Assembly (NCBI GenBank): GCA_902791475.1
Contig: CADAWC010000011.1
Span: forward strand, 1-64,000
Reading direction: 5' to 3'
From: Fibrobacter succinogenes
GTDB lineage: Bacteria > Fibrobacterota > Fibrobacteria > Fibrobacterales > Fibrobacteraceae
DNA length: 64,000 bases
This document shows positions 7,069 to 16,968 of this stretch, one piece after another. Position 1 is the first letter of the stretch, and the number at the start of each line of letters is the position of its first letter. A model generated the notes under the pieces. It ran no database searches. It had not been told where the DNA came from and worked only from the letters and a program-made list of their open reading frames with translations. The position numbers and the translations under genes were made by a program.

Positions 7069-9708
7069 CTATTTCCCGTAATTTTCCTTCAGGTCCATGA
7101 GGCGCTGCAGCGCTTGCATCGGGGTCATTTCCTCGGGCTTGAGCCTGCGAATTTCATCCTTGAGCAAGAGCGTGTTTTCGTCTGGCGGTGCAAACAAGTC
7201 CATCTGCGGCTGCGCCTTGATTTTCTTGTTTTGCGCCTCGTCGCTCGGATCAATCTTCTGCTTTTCCAAACGGAGCAAAATCTTGCGAGCTCGGCGCACC
7301 ACGTTAGGTGGGAGCCCCGCCATCTCGGCCACGTGAATGCCATAGCTCGAATCGCAAGCGCCTTCGAGAATCTTGTGCAAGAACGTGAGCTTGTCGCCCT
7401 TTTCCTGCACGGCGACCTGGAAGTTTCCGGCATGCTCCAGCGAATCCACAAGCCCCGTCAATTCGTGATAGTGCGTTGCAAACAGCGTAAGCGCCATGCG
7501 AGCGGGCTCGCTGTGGAGCGTCTCGACAATTGCCCACGCAATCGAGAGGCCGTCAAACGTGCTCGTACCGCGACCGATTTCATCGAGCAGCACAAGGCTA
7601 TGCGGCGTCGCATTGCGGAGGATGTTCGCCGTTTCAATCATTTCGACCATGAACGTACTGAGGCCACGGCTCAAGCGGTCACTCGCGCCCACACGCGTAA
7701 AGATGCGGTCCACTACGCCAATGCGAGCACTTTCGGCAGGCACAAAGCAGCCAATCTGCGCCATGAGCACAATGAGTCCCGTCTGGCGTAAGTACGTTGA
7801 TTTACCAGCCATGTTCGGGCCCGTAATGAGCATTAGTCGCGTACCATCCGGCGAGAGCGTCACGTCGTTCGGGATAAAATTCAAATCGGGGTTCACCGCG
7901 ACAATCACCGGATGGAAACCGCCGCGAATTTCAATACCCGTCCCTTCAAAAACTTCCGGGCAAACGTAATTGTACTTACGTGCCGCACGGGCAAAGCTGT
8001 ACAAGCTATCGACTCGAGCAATTGCATCGGCAATGCCCTGGAGTTCGGCGCGCCAGCTGTTCACGCGTTCGCGAAGTTCACAGAAAATCTTGTATTCCAG
8101 CGCATGGATGTTGACTTCGGCGTTGCTGATGACGGATTCGCATTCCTTCATTTCCGGCGTGATATAGCGTTCGCCATTCACCGTTGTCTGCTTGCGGATA
8201 TACTCATCCGGAATCGGCTGCGTGGCCTTTGCCATCTGCGCCTTCGTGATTTCGATGTAATAACCGAACACGCGGTTGTAACCGACTTTCAATGACGGGA
8301 TTCCAAGGCGTTCGCGTTCGCGACCTTCCAAGGAAGCAATCCATTCGCGGCGTTCCTTGATGTCTTCGTTCATCGCATCAAGTTCAGCACTTGCCCCCGG
8401 GCGAATCATACCGCCTTCGCGCACGGTCATCGGCAAGTCATCATTGAAGTACTTGAGCAAGTCTTCGCCACGGCCCTTTGCTGCATTCAACGTTTCGCGT
8501 AGACCTTCAAAAAGCGGCGCATGCAAGCCTTCCAAAACGTCAGCGACCTTTGATGCCTGCGAAAGAGAACGTCCCATTCCCGCGAGGTCACGCGCATTTG
8601 CACGACCGCTACCGACACGGCCCATCAAGCGCTCCATATCAAGAATCGACGTGAGCGATTCCTTGAGTTCGTCAAGCGCCACAGGATTCTGGACAAGTTC
8701 GCCCACCGCTTCTTCGCGTTCGCGGATGCGGTCCACAGCAATCAACGGATGGCTCACCCAGTCCTTGAGCGTACGCCCACCCATCGCCGTCACCGTAAAA
8801 TCGAGCACCGAGCAAAGCGTGCTGGAATAATCGTCAGCATTCAACGGACGCACGAGTTCCAAATTGCGGAGCGTGCTCGGATCGAGCGTCATGTAATCGT
8901 CCAGATTCAAAATCTCGAGCGTCGTAAAGTGCGACAGTTCGGACTTTTTCTGGTTGATCAAATACTGGAGCAACGCACCCGTCACAGACGTTTCAAAAAC
9001 GCGACCATCCAAGCCAAGGCCATCAAGAGCTTCGACCTTGAAGTGCGTAAACAGCACATCCTTCGCCTGGTCTTCTGCAAACAAAATCGCAGGGAGTTCG
9101 GTGACCAAGACGTTTTCCGCCTTGATCAAGTCCATAATCGCAGATGGAATCGTCGTCCCTTCGGGAATCACAATTTCCTTGGGCATGCGGCGGCTGAATT
9201 CACATTCGAAAGCCTGCACACTGCTACGGCACGTCGCCAAATAACCCGTTGTCACATCGGCAATCGCAAACGCAGCTACGTCCCCGTTTCCGCCCTTGCC
9301 ATCATCGCTTGTCGCAGGCACATAAGCGCAAAGGTAATTTGCCTCTTTTGCATTGAGGTTTTCTTCGTTCATCGCCGTGCCGGCGCTGATGATTTCAACA
9401 ATGTCGCGCTTGACAATGCCCTTCGCGAGTTTCGGGTCTTCGACCTGTTCGCAAATGGCGATGCGGTAGCCGGCAGCCACCATCTTTGGCACATAGCGTT
9501 CGGCAGCGTGGTGCGGGAACCCGCACAAAGGCGTTGCACCGGAGGCGCCGTTATTGCGGCTCGTGAGCGTTAAACCTAAAATTTTCGAGGCGATTACAGC
9601 GTCATCTTCAAAAAGTTCAAAGAAGTCGCCCATGCGGAAAAACAAAATGCAGCCAGGATTTTCTTTCTTGATTTCGTAATATTGCTGCATCAACGGAGTA
9701 ACGGCCAT
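7069..9708 (-). CDS. mutS: DNA mismatch repair protein MutS
   Basis: A full-length (879 aa) MutS that recognises mismatches and recruits MutL. The N-terminal mismatch-binding motif is visible as MGDFFELFEDDA (Phe-x-Glu, ~residues 26-37). The ATPase domain has Walker A GPNMAGKSTYLRQ, Walker B LVLLDEIGRGTSTFDG and FATHYHELT. The C-terminus has an MDLF segment. The start ATG overlaps the scpB stop (TAATG), so the two are translationally coupled. The TAG stop lies in a word array. Confidence 0.97.
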   Translation of the reverse strand: MAVTPLMQQYYEIKKENPGCILFFRMGDFFELFEDDAVIASKILGLTLTSRNNGASGATPLCGFPHHAAERYVPKMVAAGYRIAICEQVEDPKLAKGIVKRDIVEIISAGTAMNEENLNAKEANYLCAYVPATSDDGKGGNGDVAAFAIADVTTGYLATCRSSVQAFECEFSRRMPKEIVIPEGTTIPSAIMDLIKAENVLVTELPAILFAEDQAKDVLFTHFKVEALDGLGLDGRVFETSVTGALLQYLINQKKSELSHFTTLEILNLDDYMTLDPSTLRNLELVRPLNADDYSSTLCSVLDFTVTAMGGRTLKDWVSHPLIAVDRIREREEAVGELVQNPVALDELKESLTSILDMERLMGRVGSGRANARDLAGMGRSLSQASKVADVLEGLHAPLFEGLRETLNAAKGRGEDLLKYFNDDLPMTVREGGMIRPGASAELDAMNEDIKERREWIASLEGRERERLGIPSLKVGYNRVFGYYIEITKAQMAKATQPIPDEYIRKQTTVNGERYITPEMKECESVISNAEVNIHALEYKIFCELRERVNSWRAELQGIADAIARVDSLYSFARAARKYNYVCPEVFEGTGIEIRGGFHPVIVAVNPDLNFIPNDVTLSPDGTRLMLITGPNMAGKSTYLRQTGLIVLMAQIGCFVPAESARIGVVDRIFTRVGASDRLSRGLSTFMVEMIETANILRNATPHSLVLLDEIGRGTSTFDGLSIAWAIVETLHSEPARMALTLFATHYHELTGLVDSLEHAGNFQVAVQEKGDKLTFLHKILEGACDSSYGIHVAEMAGLPPNVVRRARKILLRLEKQKIDPSDEAQNKKIKAQPQMDLFAPPDENTLLLKDEIRRLKPEEMTPMQALQRLMDLKENYGK

Positions 9709-10412
9709 TAAGCATCTCCCATAGACAATTCAATCTGGTCAGTCGATTCTTCGAGCGGAGTCGGTTCTTCCGGAGCGTTATCAGGCTTGGAGTACTGCGG
9801 CACCAAGGCACCCGCTTCCAAAAGTTCACTGAATTCGCGCAAACGCGGCAAGTCTTCTGGAATGCGATTGATACCAAAGTATTTCAAAAATTCCTGCGTG
9901 GTCACGTAAGTATAAGGGTTACCAACAGTTTCAGCTCTTGCACCCAAAGTAATAAATCCCTTGTCGAGCAAGTTACGGATCGGACCATCCGCAGACGAAA
10001 CGCCACGAACCTGTTCAATGGCGGCTTTGGTAATCGGCTGCTGGTACGCAATCACGGCAAGCGTTTCAAGAGCCGCCTGGCTAAGCCTGCGGGCATTTGC
10101 TTCCGGGAAGAGCTTACGCACCCACGGATAATACTTTGCACGTGTTCTAAAGCGGTAACCGCCCGCCTGTTCCACAATTTCAAACGGAGACTGAATCTTG
10201 TTCAAAGAATCGTTCGCAGTAATGAGCGCATCCGCCACAGAACGAGCGTCCAAAAAGTCACCGAGAATTTCGCGAAGCTTCTTGAGCGTCACGACATCCG
10301 GAGACGCAAACACAAGCGCCTGTATAATGCGAGCCAGGTCTTCCCTACTTTCAACTTTCGGGAGTTCCGCCGATTCTTCGGCCAGTTCTTCGACATTCTG
10401 ATCTTCAGCCAT
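9708..10412 (-). CDS. scpB: Segregation and condensation protein ScpB
   Basis: A 234-residue winged-helix ScpB, the kleisin-associated subunit of the SMC-ScpAB condensin. Recognised by RIIQALVFASPDVVT near the N-terminus, LSQAALETLAVIAYQQPITKAAIEQVRGV in the middle (spanning the ScpB signature) and TYVTTQEFLKYFG. Acidic extensions lie at both ends. An AAAAGGA site precedes the ATG. It overlaps mutS by one base; scpA is not in the window. Confidence 0.95.
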   Translation of the reverse strand: MAEDQNVEELAEESAELPKVESREDLARIIQALVFASPDVVTLKKLREILGDFLDARSVADALITANDSLNKIQSPFEIVEQAGGYRFRTRAKYYPWVRKLFPEANARRLSQAALETLAVIAYQQPITKAAIEQVRGVSSADGPIRNLLDKGFITLGARAETVGNPYTYVTTQEFLKYFGINRIPEDLPRLREFSELLEAGALVPQYSKPDNAPEEPTPLEESTDQIELSMGDA

Positions 10413-10453
10413 ACGTTTGATCCTTTTGTTTAAAGCGGTCTAAAGTCACCTAA

Positions 10454-11593
10454 TTAGAATACAACCAAGTCGTTCTTGTGGATAAGTTCATCCGGAACAT
10501 TCTTGCCCAAGATTTCGTGCACTTGGGCAGTCTTCTTGCGGAGCACAAGCTTGAGCGTTTCGCTATCAAAACCAGCGACACCGCGAGCCACAGGATTCTT
10601 CTTTTCATCCTGGACTTCAATCAAGTCGCCCTTGTCAAAATGCTTCTGTACGGCAACAACACCCACCGGCAACAAGCTCGAATGATTTTCACGCAAAGCC
10701 TTCACGCCGCCTTCATCGACAATCACGCTTCCACGCGGCGTTGTGATAAAGCTCAGCCAACGCTGACGGCTATTAAGCTTTTTCTTGGAACCTGCGAACA
10801 AAGTACCATTTGCGTTTTCAAAGAACACCTGATGCGGGAGTACCTTCATGCCGTTTGCGAGGAATGCATTCGCACCACTCTTTGTCACATTGCGAATGGC
10901 TTCGAGCTTGCTCCTCATGCCGCCGGTACTGACGGCGGACCCGGCCTCGCCGGGCTTTCCGGCAAGCGCCAAAATGGCAGGCGTGATTTCAGGAACAAAG
11001 TTCAACAAGCGAGCGTTCGGATTCTTCTTCGGATTGTCATCGAACAAGCCGTCTTCATCCGTAAAGATGAGGAGCAAGTCTGCATCAAGGAAGAGCGCCA
11101 CATCGCTCGAGAGCTTGTCGTTATCGCCCACCTTGATTTCAGCGACAGCCAAGGAGTCATTCTCGTTAATGATAGGAACAATCTTACGTGCAAGCATGGC
11201 CTTGATGGTGTTCTGCAAATTCTTGTAACGTGCACGGTCGCGGAAGTCTTCTGCAGACAAGAGGATCTGACCAACGGAGAGTTGCACCCAGCGGAACATT
11301 TCGCGATAAGCGTACATAAGGTCAATCTGGCCCACGGCAGCGCAAGCCTGCTTTTCGGCAAGCACGGTCGGCTTTTGAGCGTAACCCAGTTCAGCCATGC
11401 CAGTTCCCACAGCGCCACTCGTGACAATGACGACTTCCTTGCCTGCATCCATCAAGCGAGCCACGGAATCTGCGAGTTTCTGGATGTAACGCGTACGAAC
11501 ACCACCACGCTCGGAATCCACGAGAATGCGAGATCCAATTTTCACCACCACGCGGCGAGCTTCATCTAAAATGTTCTTTCTTAATTCACTCAT
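10454..11593 (-). CDS. proB: Glutamate 5-kinase
   Basis: A 379-residue ProB, which phosphorylates glutamate in the first step of proline synthesis. The amino-acid kinase fold is seen in VVKIGSRIL, VTSGAVGTGM, INENDSLAVAEI and FTDEDGLFDDNP. The C-terminal ~100 residues (from RQRWLSF on) are the PUA domain found in bacterial enzymes. The expected proA partner is not adjacent. Upstream lies a word array rather than a clear ribosome-binding site. Confidence 0.96.
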   Translation of the reverse strand: MSELRKNILDEARRVVVKIGSRILVDSERGGVRTRYIQKLADSVARLMDAGKEVVIVTSGAVGTGMAELGYAQKPTVLAEKQACAAVGQIDLMYAYREMFRWVQLSVGQILLSAEDFRDRARYKNLQNTIKAMLARKIVPIINENDSLAVAEIKVGDNDKLSSDVALFLDADLLLIFTDEDGLFDDNPKKNPNARLLNFVPEITPAILALAGKPGEAGSAVSTGGMRSKLEAIRNVTKSGANAFLANGMKVLPHQVFFENANGTLFAGSKKKLNSRQRWLSFITTPRGSVIVDEGGVKALRENHSSLLPVGVVAVQKHFDKGDLIEVQDEKKNPVARGVAGFDSETLKLVLRKKTAQVHEILGKNVPDELIHKNDLVVF

Positions 11594-11634
11594 TTTTCAG
11601 TCGTTAGTTATTAGTCAATAGTTATTAGTTAGCA
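11594..11634. repeat. Word array (TTAGTTATTAG type)
   Basis: GTTAGTTATTAG, TCAATAGTTATTAG and TTAGC words lie between proB and the REP element downstream of rapA. It is the same family as 2299, 37680 and 40079. Confidence 0.5.
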
Positions 11635-11647
11635 ATTTTCCTTTGAT

Positions 11648-11724
11648 GTCATGCCCGCCTCTGAGCGGGCACCTCCTTCTTTCGAAGGAGAAAATGGAGA
11701 TTCCCGATCAAGTCGGGAATGACA
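11648..11724. repeat. Composite REP-like element with three hairpins
   Basis: It begins GTCATGCCCGC and ends GCGGGAATGACA-like (TCGGGAATGACA). Inner stems are GCCCGC/GCGGGC, CCTTC/GAAGG and ATTCCCGA/TCGGGAAT. The outer GTCAT/ATGAC ends match the other REP-like copies in the window. Confidence 0.65.
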
Positions 11725-11764
11725 GCATTATTTTCATTTCTGTTTACTAACCACTGCATACTCT

Positions 11765-11810
11765 TTCGTCTCTCGTCTGTAGCCCACTTCTGTGGGCGTT
11801 CTTTCGTCTA
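11765..11810 (-). repeat. TAGACGAAAGAACG hairpin element, rapA copy
   Basis: On the minus strand it reads TAGACGAAAGAAC, then GCCCAC-AGAA-GTGGGC, then TACAGACGAGAGACG. Its first three bases are the rapA stop codon. The flanks match the copies at 48584 and 59170, while the stem sequence differs by paired changes. Confidence 0.7.
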
Positions 11811-14798
11811 TTTGCACACCACCAAGCGAATTGCATCGAGGCGGAGTTGCGGGTTAGCCACAATCTTCTTGCGTTCCTGCACATTCTTGCGGAGCTGCTT
11901 CAAAGCTTCGCTTGTACCCGCCTTGCCACGCATCGAGAGCAAGTGGTTCATGCGCTGGTATTCCTGTTCCGAACGGGCTTCCACGGCATTTGCCGCTTCT
12001 TCGGCATACTTCTTCGCCTGTTCAGAAACAATCAAGCGAGCCTTCGCAAGGCCATCCTTAGCAAAGTAACGAAGCGTCATATCGACAGCCGCATTGCCCT
12101 GCGGAACGCCCACATCCTTGAGCGCCGCATTCGAAAGCGCATCGAAATGTTCAGACATGTTTTCGCCCTTCGCATTCACGAGCACCTTGAAATACTTCGG
12201 CCCAGCGATATCGGCGCAGCCCCATTCTTCGGACACTGGGAGTTCCACAGCAAAGTTGTACTGCATCATGAGTCCGCGCAAACCGGAGTTCGGCCAAATC
12301 GCGCAAGAAACCGTTCCACGGCCAAAGCTCGTTTCGTAATCGAACACGCCCTGAGCGAGCGGATGGTCCAAGCTGATAAATTCGATATCGTCATGCGTCA
12401 TCGCAACATCGCGATCGAAGGTCACCGTCATGCAAGTGCCACCACTCACGCGACCGTCGCCATCGGAATCTCCACCGCCTTCGCCACACAAATCCGTTTG
12501 GCTATTCACGCGACCACCGCCAGCAGTAGTAGCGGCCATTGCCAAATCAGGCATGCCCGGCACAGAGCCCGCTTCAACCTGCGGTCCCATCGTAATGAGG
12601 AAGCAATCCTGCACAGAGCTCTTTTCCACATCGAGTCCGCGATTCATCAAAGAATCAAACACGAGATTCTTGAGTTCCGGTTCCGCATCAAGTTCACGAA
12701 TTTCATCCGTGATTTCCTTTGCCTTTTCTGGATTGCGGGAGTTGAATTCGAGCAAGCGGTCACGGCCGTTTTCGATATGCTTACGCATCTGCTCACAGTC
12801 TTTCTTGACCTGCGGGATGACGTTCTTCACAAAATTTTCAAGGCTAGCGCGCGGCGTTGCCAAAGCTTCAATCAAGGATTCCGTGTACTTGAGGAAGAGT
12901 TCACCACCGCTCATGAGCGGAGCGCCAAACGAATTCAAGCCTTCGTTGTACCAGCGGAACATCACTTCCTGACCAGAACCCTTCACGTACGGCACGTGGA
13001 TGATGATGTCCTTGTCCTGACCAATGCGGTCCAAGCGGCCAATACGCTGTTCCACGAGAGCGGCATCAAGCGGCAAGTCGAACAGGACCAAGTGATGCGA
13101 GAACTGGAAGTTACGGCCTTCAGAACCAATTTCAGAAGCGATGAGCAAGTTAGCGCCATCGGGCTTGCTGAAGTTTGCCGCAGCCTTGTCACGTGCCATG
13201 ATGCTCATATCTTCGTGGAACATCACAAACGCACCTTCGCCCAAGAATTCGAGGAGCAAAGTTTCAAGCGCCTGCACCACCTGGATGGATTCGCAAATCA
13301 GCAAAACCTTTTCGTTCTTGTATTCCTTGAGGAATCCCTTGAGCCACACAAAGCGTTCGTCCATCGCCCATGCGTCGGAGAACCTCGTGCAGAGGAGGCC
13401 ATTTTCCTGGATGTCGGTCGATGCTTCCAAGTCGCGGTCGGCAGCGACTTCCACCATTTCACGGTAAGCCGGATTCGGCTCGAGCGGAATTTCATCGAGC
13501 ACACGCTTCGGGAATCCGCCCACGCCCTTACGCGTATTGCGGAACACCACAGAACCCGTACCCATACCATCGACAATGCGGCGCATCCATTCGCCTGCGG
13601 TCATGGATTTTGAATTTTCCTGTTCCAGCCACGGACGGATTTGCGAGTTCTTCGGGACGCATTCGTACAAGTCGTCCCAGCTCATGTGGTGGTTCGGGTC
13701 GGTCGGGAGCTTATTCAAGTCTCTCACGAGCTTGAGGTAAGCTTCCTGGTCCTTGATAAAATCGTTATAGTCTGCAAAGCGCACCGGGTCGAGCATCTTG
13801 AGACGGTTGAACTGCGATTCCGGATGGAGCTGCAAGGGCGTACCGGTCAAAAGCAAAACACCCTTAGAGCGACCAATCACCCTATTTGCGAGCATGTACT
13901 CGTGGCTCGTAAAACCATCCTCGCACACCAGATGGTGAGCTTCATCAATGATGGTCATGTCCCAGTTCGTCTTCAAAAGGTCTTCGATCAATGCAGGCTG
14001 AGCCATCAAAAAGTCGATGGACACGATGATGTCGTTACTTTGCAGGAACGGGTTCGGTTTCGTCTCGTCCTTCGCGACACCCACGAAAAGTCCGCGAATG
14101 TAACCTTCATCGACAAGCGTAAAGAGTTGGTTGAAGCGGCGCTTCATCTCAATCATCCACTGGTGCTTCAGCGTCTCCGGAACAATCACGAGCGTACGCT
14201 GGATGCGGCCTCGCGCCTTGAGGGCATGCCAAATCATGCCGGCTTCGATCGTCTTGCCGAGGCCCACTTCGTCCGAAAGCATAAGCCTCGGGAGCGTAGA
14301 GCTAGAGCATGCGCGGTAACAAAGGTAATACTGGTGCGGGATCATGTTCACACGCGGACCAATCATGCCGCGAACCGGCGAAGACATCCACTTGTAATAC
14401 ATTTCCATCGCATCTTCATGGCGCAAAAAATCACGTGACGAGCAAACTTCGTCATCGGCCAAGGCCTTAAACAGCACTGCCGGTCGAGCGGTCGAAATCT
14501 TCGAGCTCAGCTCGGATTCCTTCATCTCTTTGCCATTACGCCCGACATAAACCATGATACCCGCATCTTCGCGAACGGAGTCCACCACGAAGGAGACGCC
14601 CTTTTCGCTCTTGACGGTTTCACCTACTTGCAAAACAAAACGTTCAATCGGAGCTTCATCGGTCCTGTAAATACGAGCTTGACCGATAGACGGGAACAAA
14701 ATTTTAACAGTACGGCCCTGAACTTCAGATACAATACCAAGCCCCAGGGTAGGTTCGGCTTGGCTAACGTAGCGCTGACCAATTTTAAACATCATCAT
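11808..14798 (-). CDS. rapA: RNA polymerase-associated Swi2/Snf2 ATPase RapA
   Basis: A 996-residue SNF2-family ATPase that in E. coli binds RNA polymerase and promotes its recycling. The N-terminal region begins FKIGQRYVSQAEPTLGLG, typical of RapA rather than other SNF2 proteins. The helicase motifs include DEVGLGKTIEAGMI (Walker A), IIDEAHHL (DEAH) and the motif VI region VEQRIGRLDRIGQ. A Gly-rich insert (TTAGGGR...GEGGGDSDGDGR) lies around residues 755-780. No SD is seen; TAAATTTA lies 6 nt before the first of three ATGs, so a leaderless start is possible. The stop codon is supplied by a repeat element. Confidence 0.93.
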   Translation of the reverse strand: MMMFKIGQRYVSQAEPTLGLGIVSEVQGRTVKILFPSIGQARIYRTDEAPIERFVLQVGETVKSEKGVSFVVDSVREDAGIMVYVGRNGKEMKESELSSKISTARPAVLFKALADDEVCSSRDFLRHEDAMEMYYKWMSSPVRGMIGPRVNMIPHQYYLCYRACSSSTLPRLMLSDEVGLGKTIEAGMIWHALKARGRIQRTLVIVPETLKHQWMIEMKRRFNQLFTLVDEGYIRGLFVGVAKDETKPNPFLQSNDIIVSIDFLMAQPALIEDLLKTNWDMTIIDEAHHLVCEDGFTSHEYMLANRVIGRSKGVLLLTGTPLQLHPESQFNRLKMLDPVRFADYNDFIKDQEAYLKLVRDLNKLPTDPNHHMSWDDLYECVPKNSQIRPWLEQENSKSMTAGEWMRRIVDGMGTGSVVFRNTRKGVGGFPKRVLDEIPLEPNPAYREMVEVAADRDLEASTDIQENGLLCTRFSDAWAMDERFVWLKGFLKEYKNEKVLLICESIQVVQALETLLLEFLGEGAFVMFHEDMSIMARDKAAANFSKPDGANLLIASEIGSEGRNFQFSHHLVLFDLPLDAALVEQRIGRLDRIGQDKDIIIHVPYVKGSGQEVMFRWYNEGLNSFGAPLMSGGELFLKYTESLIEALATPRASLENFVKNVIPQVKKDCEQMRKHIENGRDRLLEFNSRNPEKAKEITDEIRELDAEPELKNLVFDSLMNRGLDVEKSSVQDCFLITMGPQVEAGSVPGMPDLAMAATTAGGGRVNSQTDLCGEGGGDSDGDGRVSGGTCMTVTFDRDVAMTHDDIEFISLDHPLAQGVFDYETSFGRGTVSCAIWPNSGLRGLMMQYNFAVELPVSEEWGCADIAGPKYFKVLVNAKGENMSEHFDALSNAALKDVGVPQGNAAVDMTLRYFAKDGLAKARLIVSEQAKKYAEEAANAVEARSEQEYQRMNHLLSMRGKAGTSEALKQLRKNVQERKKIVANPQLRLDAIRLVVCK

Positions 14799-14864
14799 AA
14801 CCTGTAAATTTAGGATTTTTTCGAAAATTCGGCTTGCGAACTTTTTACTAAATTATTCCTCAAC

Positions 14865-15629
14865 ATGAAATGGTTTTATATCGACACATCAATCACCGAC
14901 GGGGATAGGCGTCAAGGTCCTTATTCTATCGATGAAATTAGAGATTTTGTCAACGAAGGCAAAATAAAAGACGAAACTTTAGTCTGGCACTCAGGCGAAA
15001 CGAATTGGAAAGCATGGAAAGATTTTCCCGAAGCAAGCGAGCCCCCGGAGCCGACCGAAGAAGAACTCCTCAAGCAGACAATTGAAACGCTTCTCCAGAG
15101 CAAACTAAACCGCAAACGCTACGCAGGATTTTTTGTACGCGCTAACGCCTTTATTATAGACAACTTAATTCTTTCTGTAGTCGGTGCGTTGTTCCTTTAC
15201 GTCATGAGTTTGGCCGGTATGGTGGACTTAAGTGCCGCCTCCGAAATCGCAAATCAGTACATCGAAAACCCCACCTCCACAGAACTTGTATCCAAAGCAC
15301 TCGAACTCCCCGGAATGTCTACGTTCTTTACGATTTGGAGCGTTGTACAGGCAATTTACTTTATTGTATTCCATGCAGTTTGGGGCGCCACGCCGGGTAA
15401 AAAGCTCATGCGCATTCATGTTGAAATGGCAAATGGCGAAAAGCTTTCGTGGGCATTCTCGATTTTCCGCTTTGTGGCAAGCATCGTCACGCAAGCGACT
15501 CTCATTTTTTATGGTCTGGGTTACCTTATTGTCCTTATCGATCCGCAAAAGAGAGCGTTACACGACTTTATCGCACAGACTCGTGTCGTTCATAATGCCA
15601 TCGAACCAAAAGAAAAGAAAGAGGTTTAA
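14865..15629 (+). CDS. GYF_2-domain / RDD-family membrane protein
   Basis: 254 residues. Residues 1-60 form a GYF_2-like domain (WFYID..., QGPYSIDEIRDFV, LVWHSGETNWKAW). Residues ~85-245 form an RDD domain with the arginine at YAGFFVRANAFIIDNLI and two to three hydrophobic helices, ending with the GKKLMRIHVE and LIDPQKRALHDFIAQTRVV segments typical of RDD proteins. Function is unknown; RDD proteins are often linked to transport or stress. TAAATT lies 10 nt upstream of ATG and no SD is seen. It ends 5 nt before murA and is probably cotranscribed with it. Confidence 0.85.
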   Translation: MKWFYIDTSITDGDRRQGPYSIDEIRDFVNEGKIKDETLVWHSGETNWKAWKDFPEASEPPEPTEEELLKQTIETLLQSKLNRKRYAGFFVRANAFIIDNLILSVVGALFLYVMSLAGMVDLSAASEIANQYIENPTSTELVSKALELPGMSTFFTIWSVVQAIYFIVFHAVWGATPGKKLMRIHVEMANGEKLSWAFSIFRFVASIVTQATLIFYGLGYLIVLIDPQKRALHDFIAQTRVVHNAIEPKEKKEV

Positions 15630-15634
15630 TTTAT

Positions 15635-16912
15635 ATGGATCAGTTTATCGTTCCGCAAGTTAAAGCACCTGTCAATGGTGAAGTTGAAATTTCTGGAGCA
15701 AAGAACGCCGTGCTTGCCGTGATGGCAGCGGCCCTCCTCGCCGACGGCGTTTCTGAAATCACAAATGTTCCGCACCTAAAAGACATGAAGACCATGTCCG
15801 ATGTGCTCCGCGTGATCGGTTGCCACATCAACGGTGGAAGCCACGTTCTAAAAATCGACACCCGCGGTGTAGACCATCTCGAAGCACCGTACGAACTCGT
15901 GAAGACCATGCGCGCAAGCTTCTACGTGCTCGGCCCTCTCGTTGCCAGATTCGGGCGTTGCCGAGTCTCGCTCCCCGGCGGATGCGCCTGGGGCCCGCGC
16001 CCTGTGGACCTTCACCTCAAAGGCCTCGAAGCGCTCGGTGCAAAGATTACCGTCACTCACGGTTACGTCGAAGCCACATGCGAAGGCCGCCTCCCCGGTG
16101 GCAACTTCAACTTCCCGATTTCTAGCGTCGGTGCAACAGTCAACGTCTTGATGGCAGCAACTCTTGCCAAAGGCGTGAGCGTCTTGCAGAATGCAGCCCT
16201 CGAACCCGAAATCGATAACCTCATCGACTTCCTCACGAGCATGGGCGCAAAAATTCAAGGCCGCGGCACACGCACCCTCACCGTCCAGGGCGTCGAATCG
16301 CTCCGCCCGGGTACAGGCGTCACCATCCCGGACCGCATTGAAGCAGGCACATTCCTCTGCGCCGCCGCCATCACGCGCGGCCGCGTGAAAGTCACTCGCA
16401 TCATTCCTGAACACATCGCCTCTACGCTCGACGCTTTCCGCGAAATCGGCTGCAAGGTGAACGTCGGTGCCGACTGGGCCGAAGTTGACGCCCGCCAGCA
16501 GGAACTCAAACCGATGAGCCTTGTGACGCTCCCGTTCCCGGGATTCCCGACCGATATGCAGGCTCCGTTCATGGCAACGCTCCTCTCCATTCCAGGCAAT
16601 AGCCTCGTGCAAGACACGGTTTACAACGATCGCTTTAAGCATGTCGCTGAACTCGAACGCTTGGGAGCATCCATCCAGTTGAACGGCAATACAGCAACAA
16701 TCAAGGGTGGCCTCCCGCTCGAAGGTGCAGACATCATGGGTTCCGACCTCCGCGCCAGTGCAGCTCTCGTTCTCGCAGGCCTCATTGCCGAAGGCGAAAC
16801 GACCATCAGCCGTATTTACCATCTCGACCGCGGTTACGAAAATTTCGAAGCCAAAATGGCAAAGATCGGTGCAACCGTCAAGCGTTTCAATCCGGACGCC
16901 CGCGACGATTAA
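15635..16912 (+). CDS. murA: UDP-N-acetylglucosamine 1-carboxyvinyltransferase
   Basis: A 425-residue MurA that transfers enolpyruvate from PEP to UDP-GlcNAc, the first committed step of peptidoglycan synthesis. The catalytic loop is LPGGCAWGPRPVD with Cys117, the residue alkylated by fosfomycin, so intrinsic Cys-to-Asp resistance is not present. SGAKNAVLAVMAAALLADG at the N-terminus and YHLDRGYENFEAKMAKIGA at the C-terminus are family hallmarks. It is followed by a strong terminator. Confidence 0.97.
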   Translation: MDQFIVPQVKAPVNGEVEISGAKNAVLAVMAAALLADGVSEITNVPHLKDMKTMSDVLRVIGCHINGGSHVLKIDTRGVDHLEAPYELVKTMRASFYVLGPLVARFGRCRVSLPGGCAWGPRPVDLHLKGLEALGAKITVTHGYVEATCEGRLPGGNFNFPISSVGATVNVLMAATLAKGVSVLQNAALEPEIDNLIDFLTSMGAKIQGRGTRTLTVQGVESLRPGTGVTIPDRIEAGTFLCAAAITRGRVKVTRIIPEHIASTLDAFREIGCKVNVGADWAEVDARQQELKPMSLVTLPFPGFPTDMQAPFMATLLSIPGNSLVQDTVYNDRFKHVAELERLGASIQLNGNTATIKGGLPLEGADIMGSDLRASAALVLAGLIAEGETTISRIYHLDRGYENFEAKMAKIGATVKRFNPDARDD

Positions 16913-16936
16913 AAAATTGCGTCACTCCAAACGCAC

Positions 16937-16963
16937 AAAAGCCGGCTCCCAGCCGGCTTTTTT
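16937..16963 (+). terminator. murA terminator
   Basis: AAAAGCCGGCT-CCC-AGCCGGCTTTTTT: a 9-bp GC-rich stem plus a T tract. It is A-rich on the 5' side, so it could also stop the convergent cpoB transcript. Confidence 0.9.
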
Positions 16964-16968
16964 CGTAT

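Noticed and set aside
11847..13613. 588-codon plus-strand ORF opposite rapA
   Set aside because: Antisense of a clear SNF2 gene; low-complexity His/Arg-rich protein, no ribosome site. The same reasoning removes 8749-9573 (opposite mutS), 10478-11569 (opposite proB) and 15848-16822 (opposite murA).
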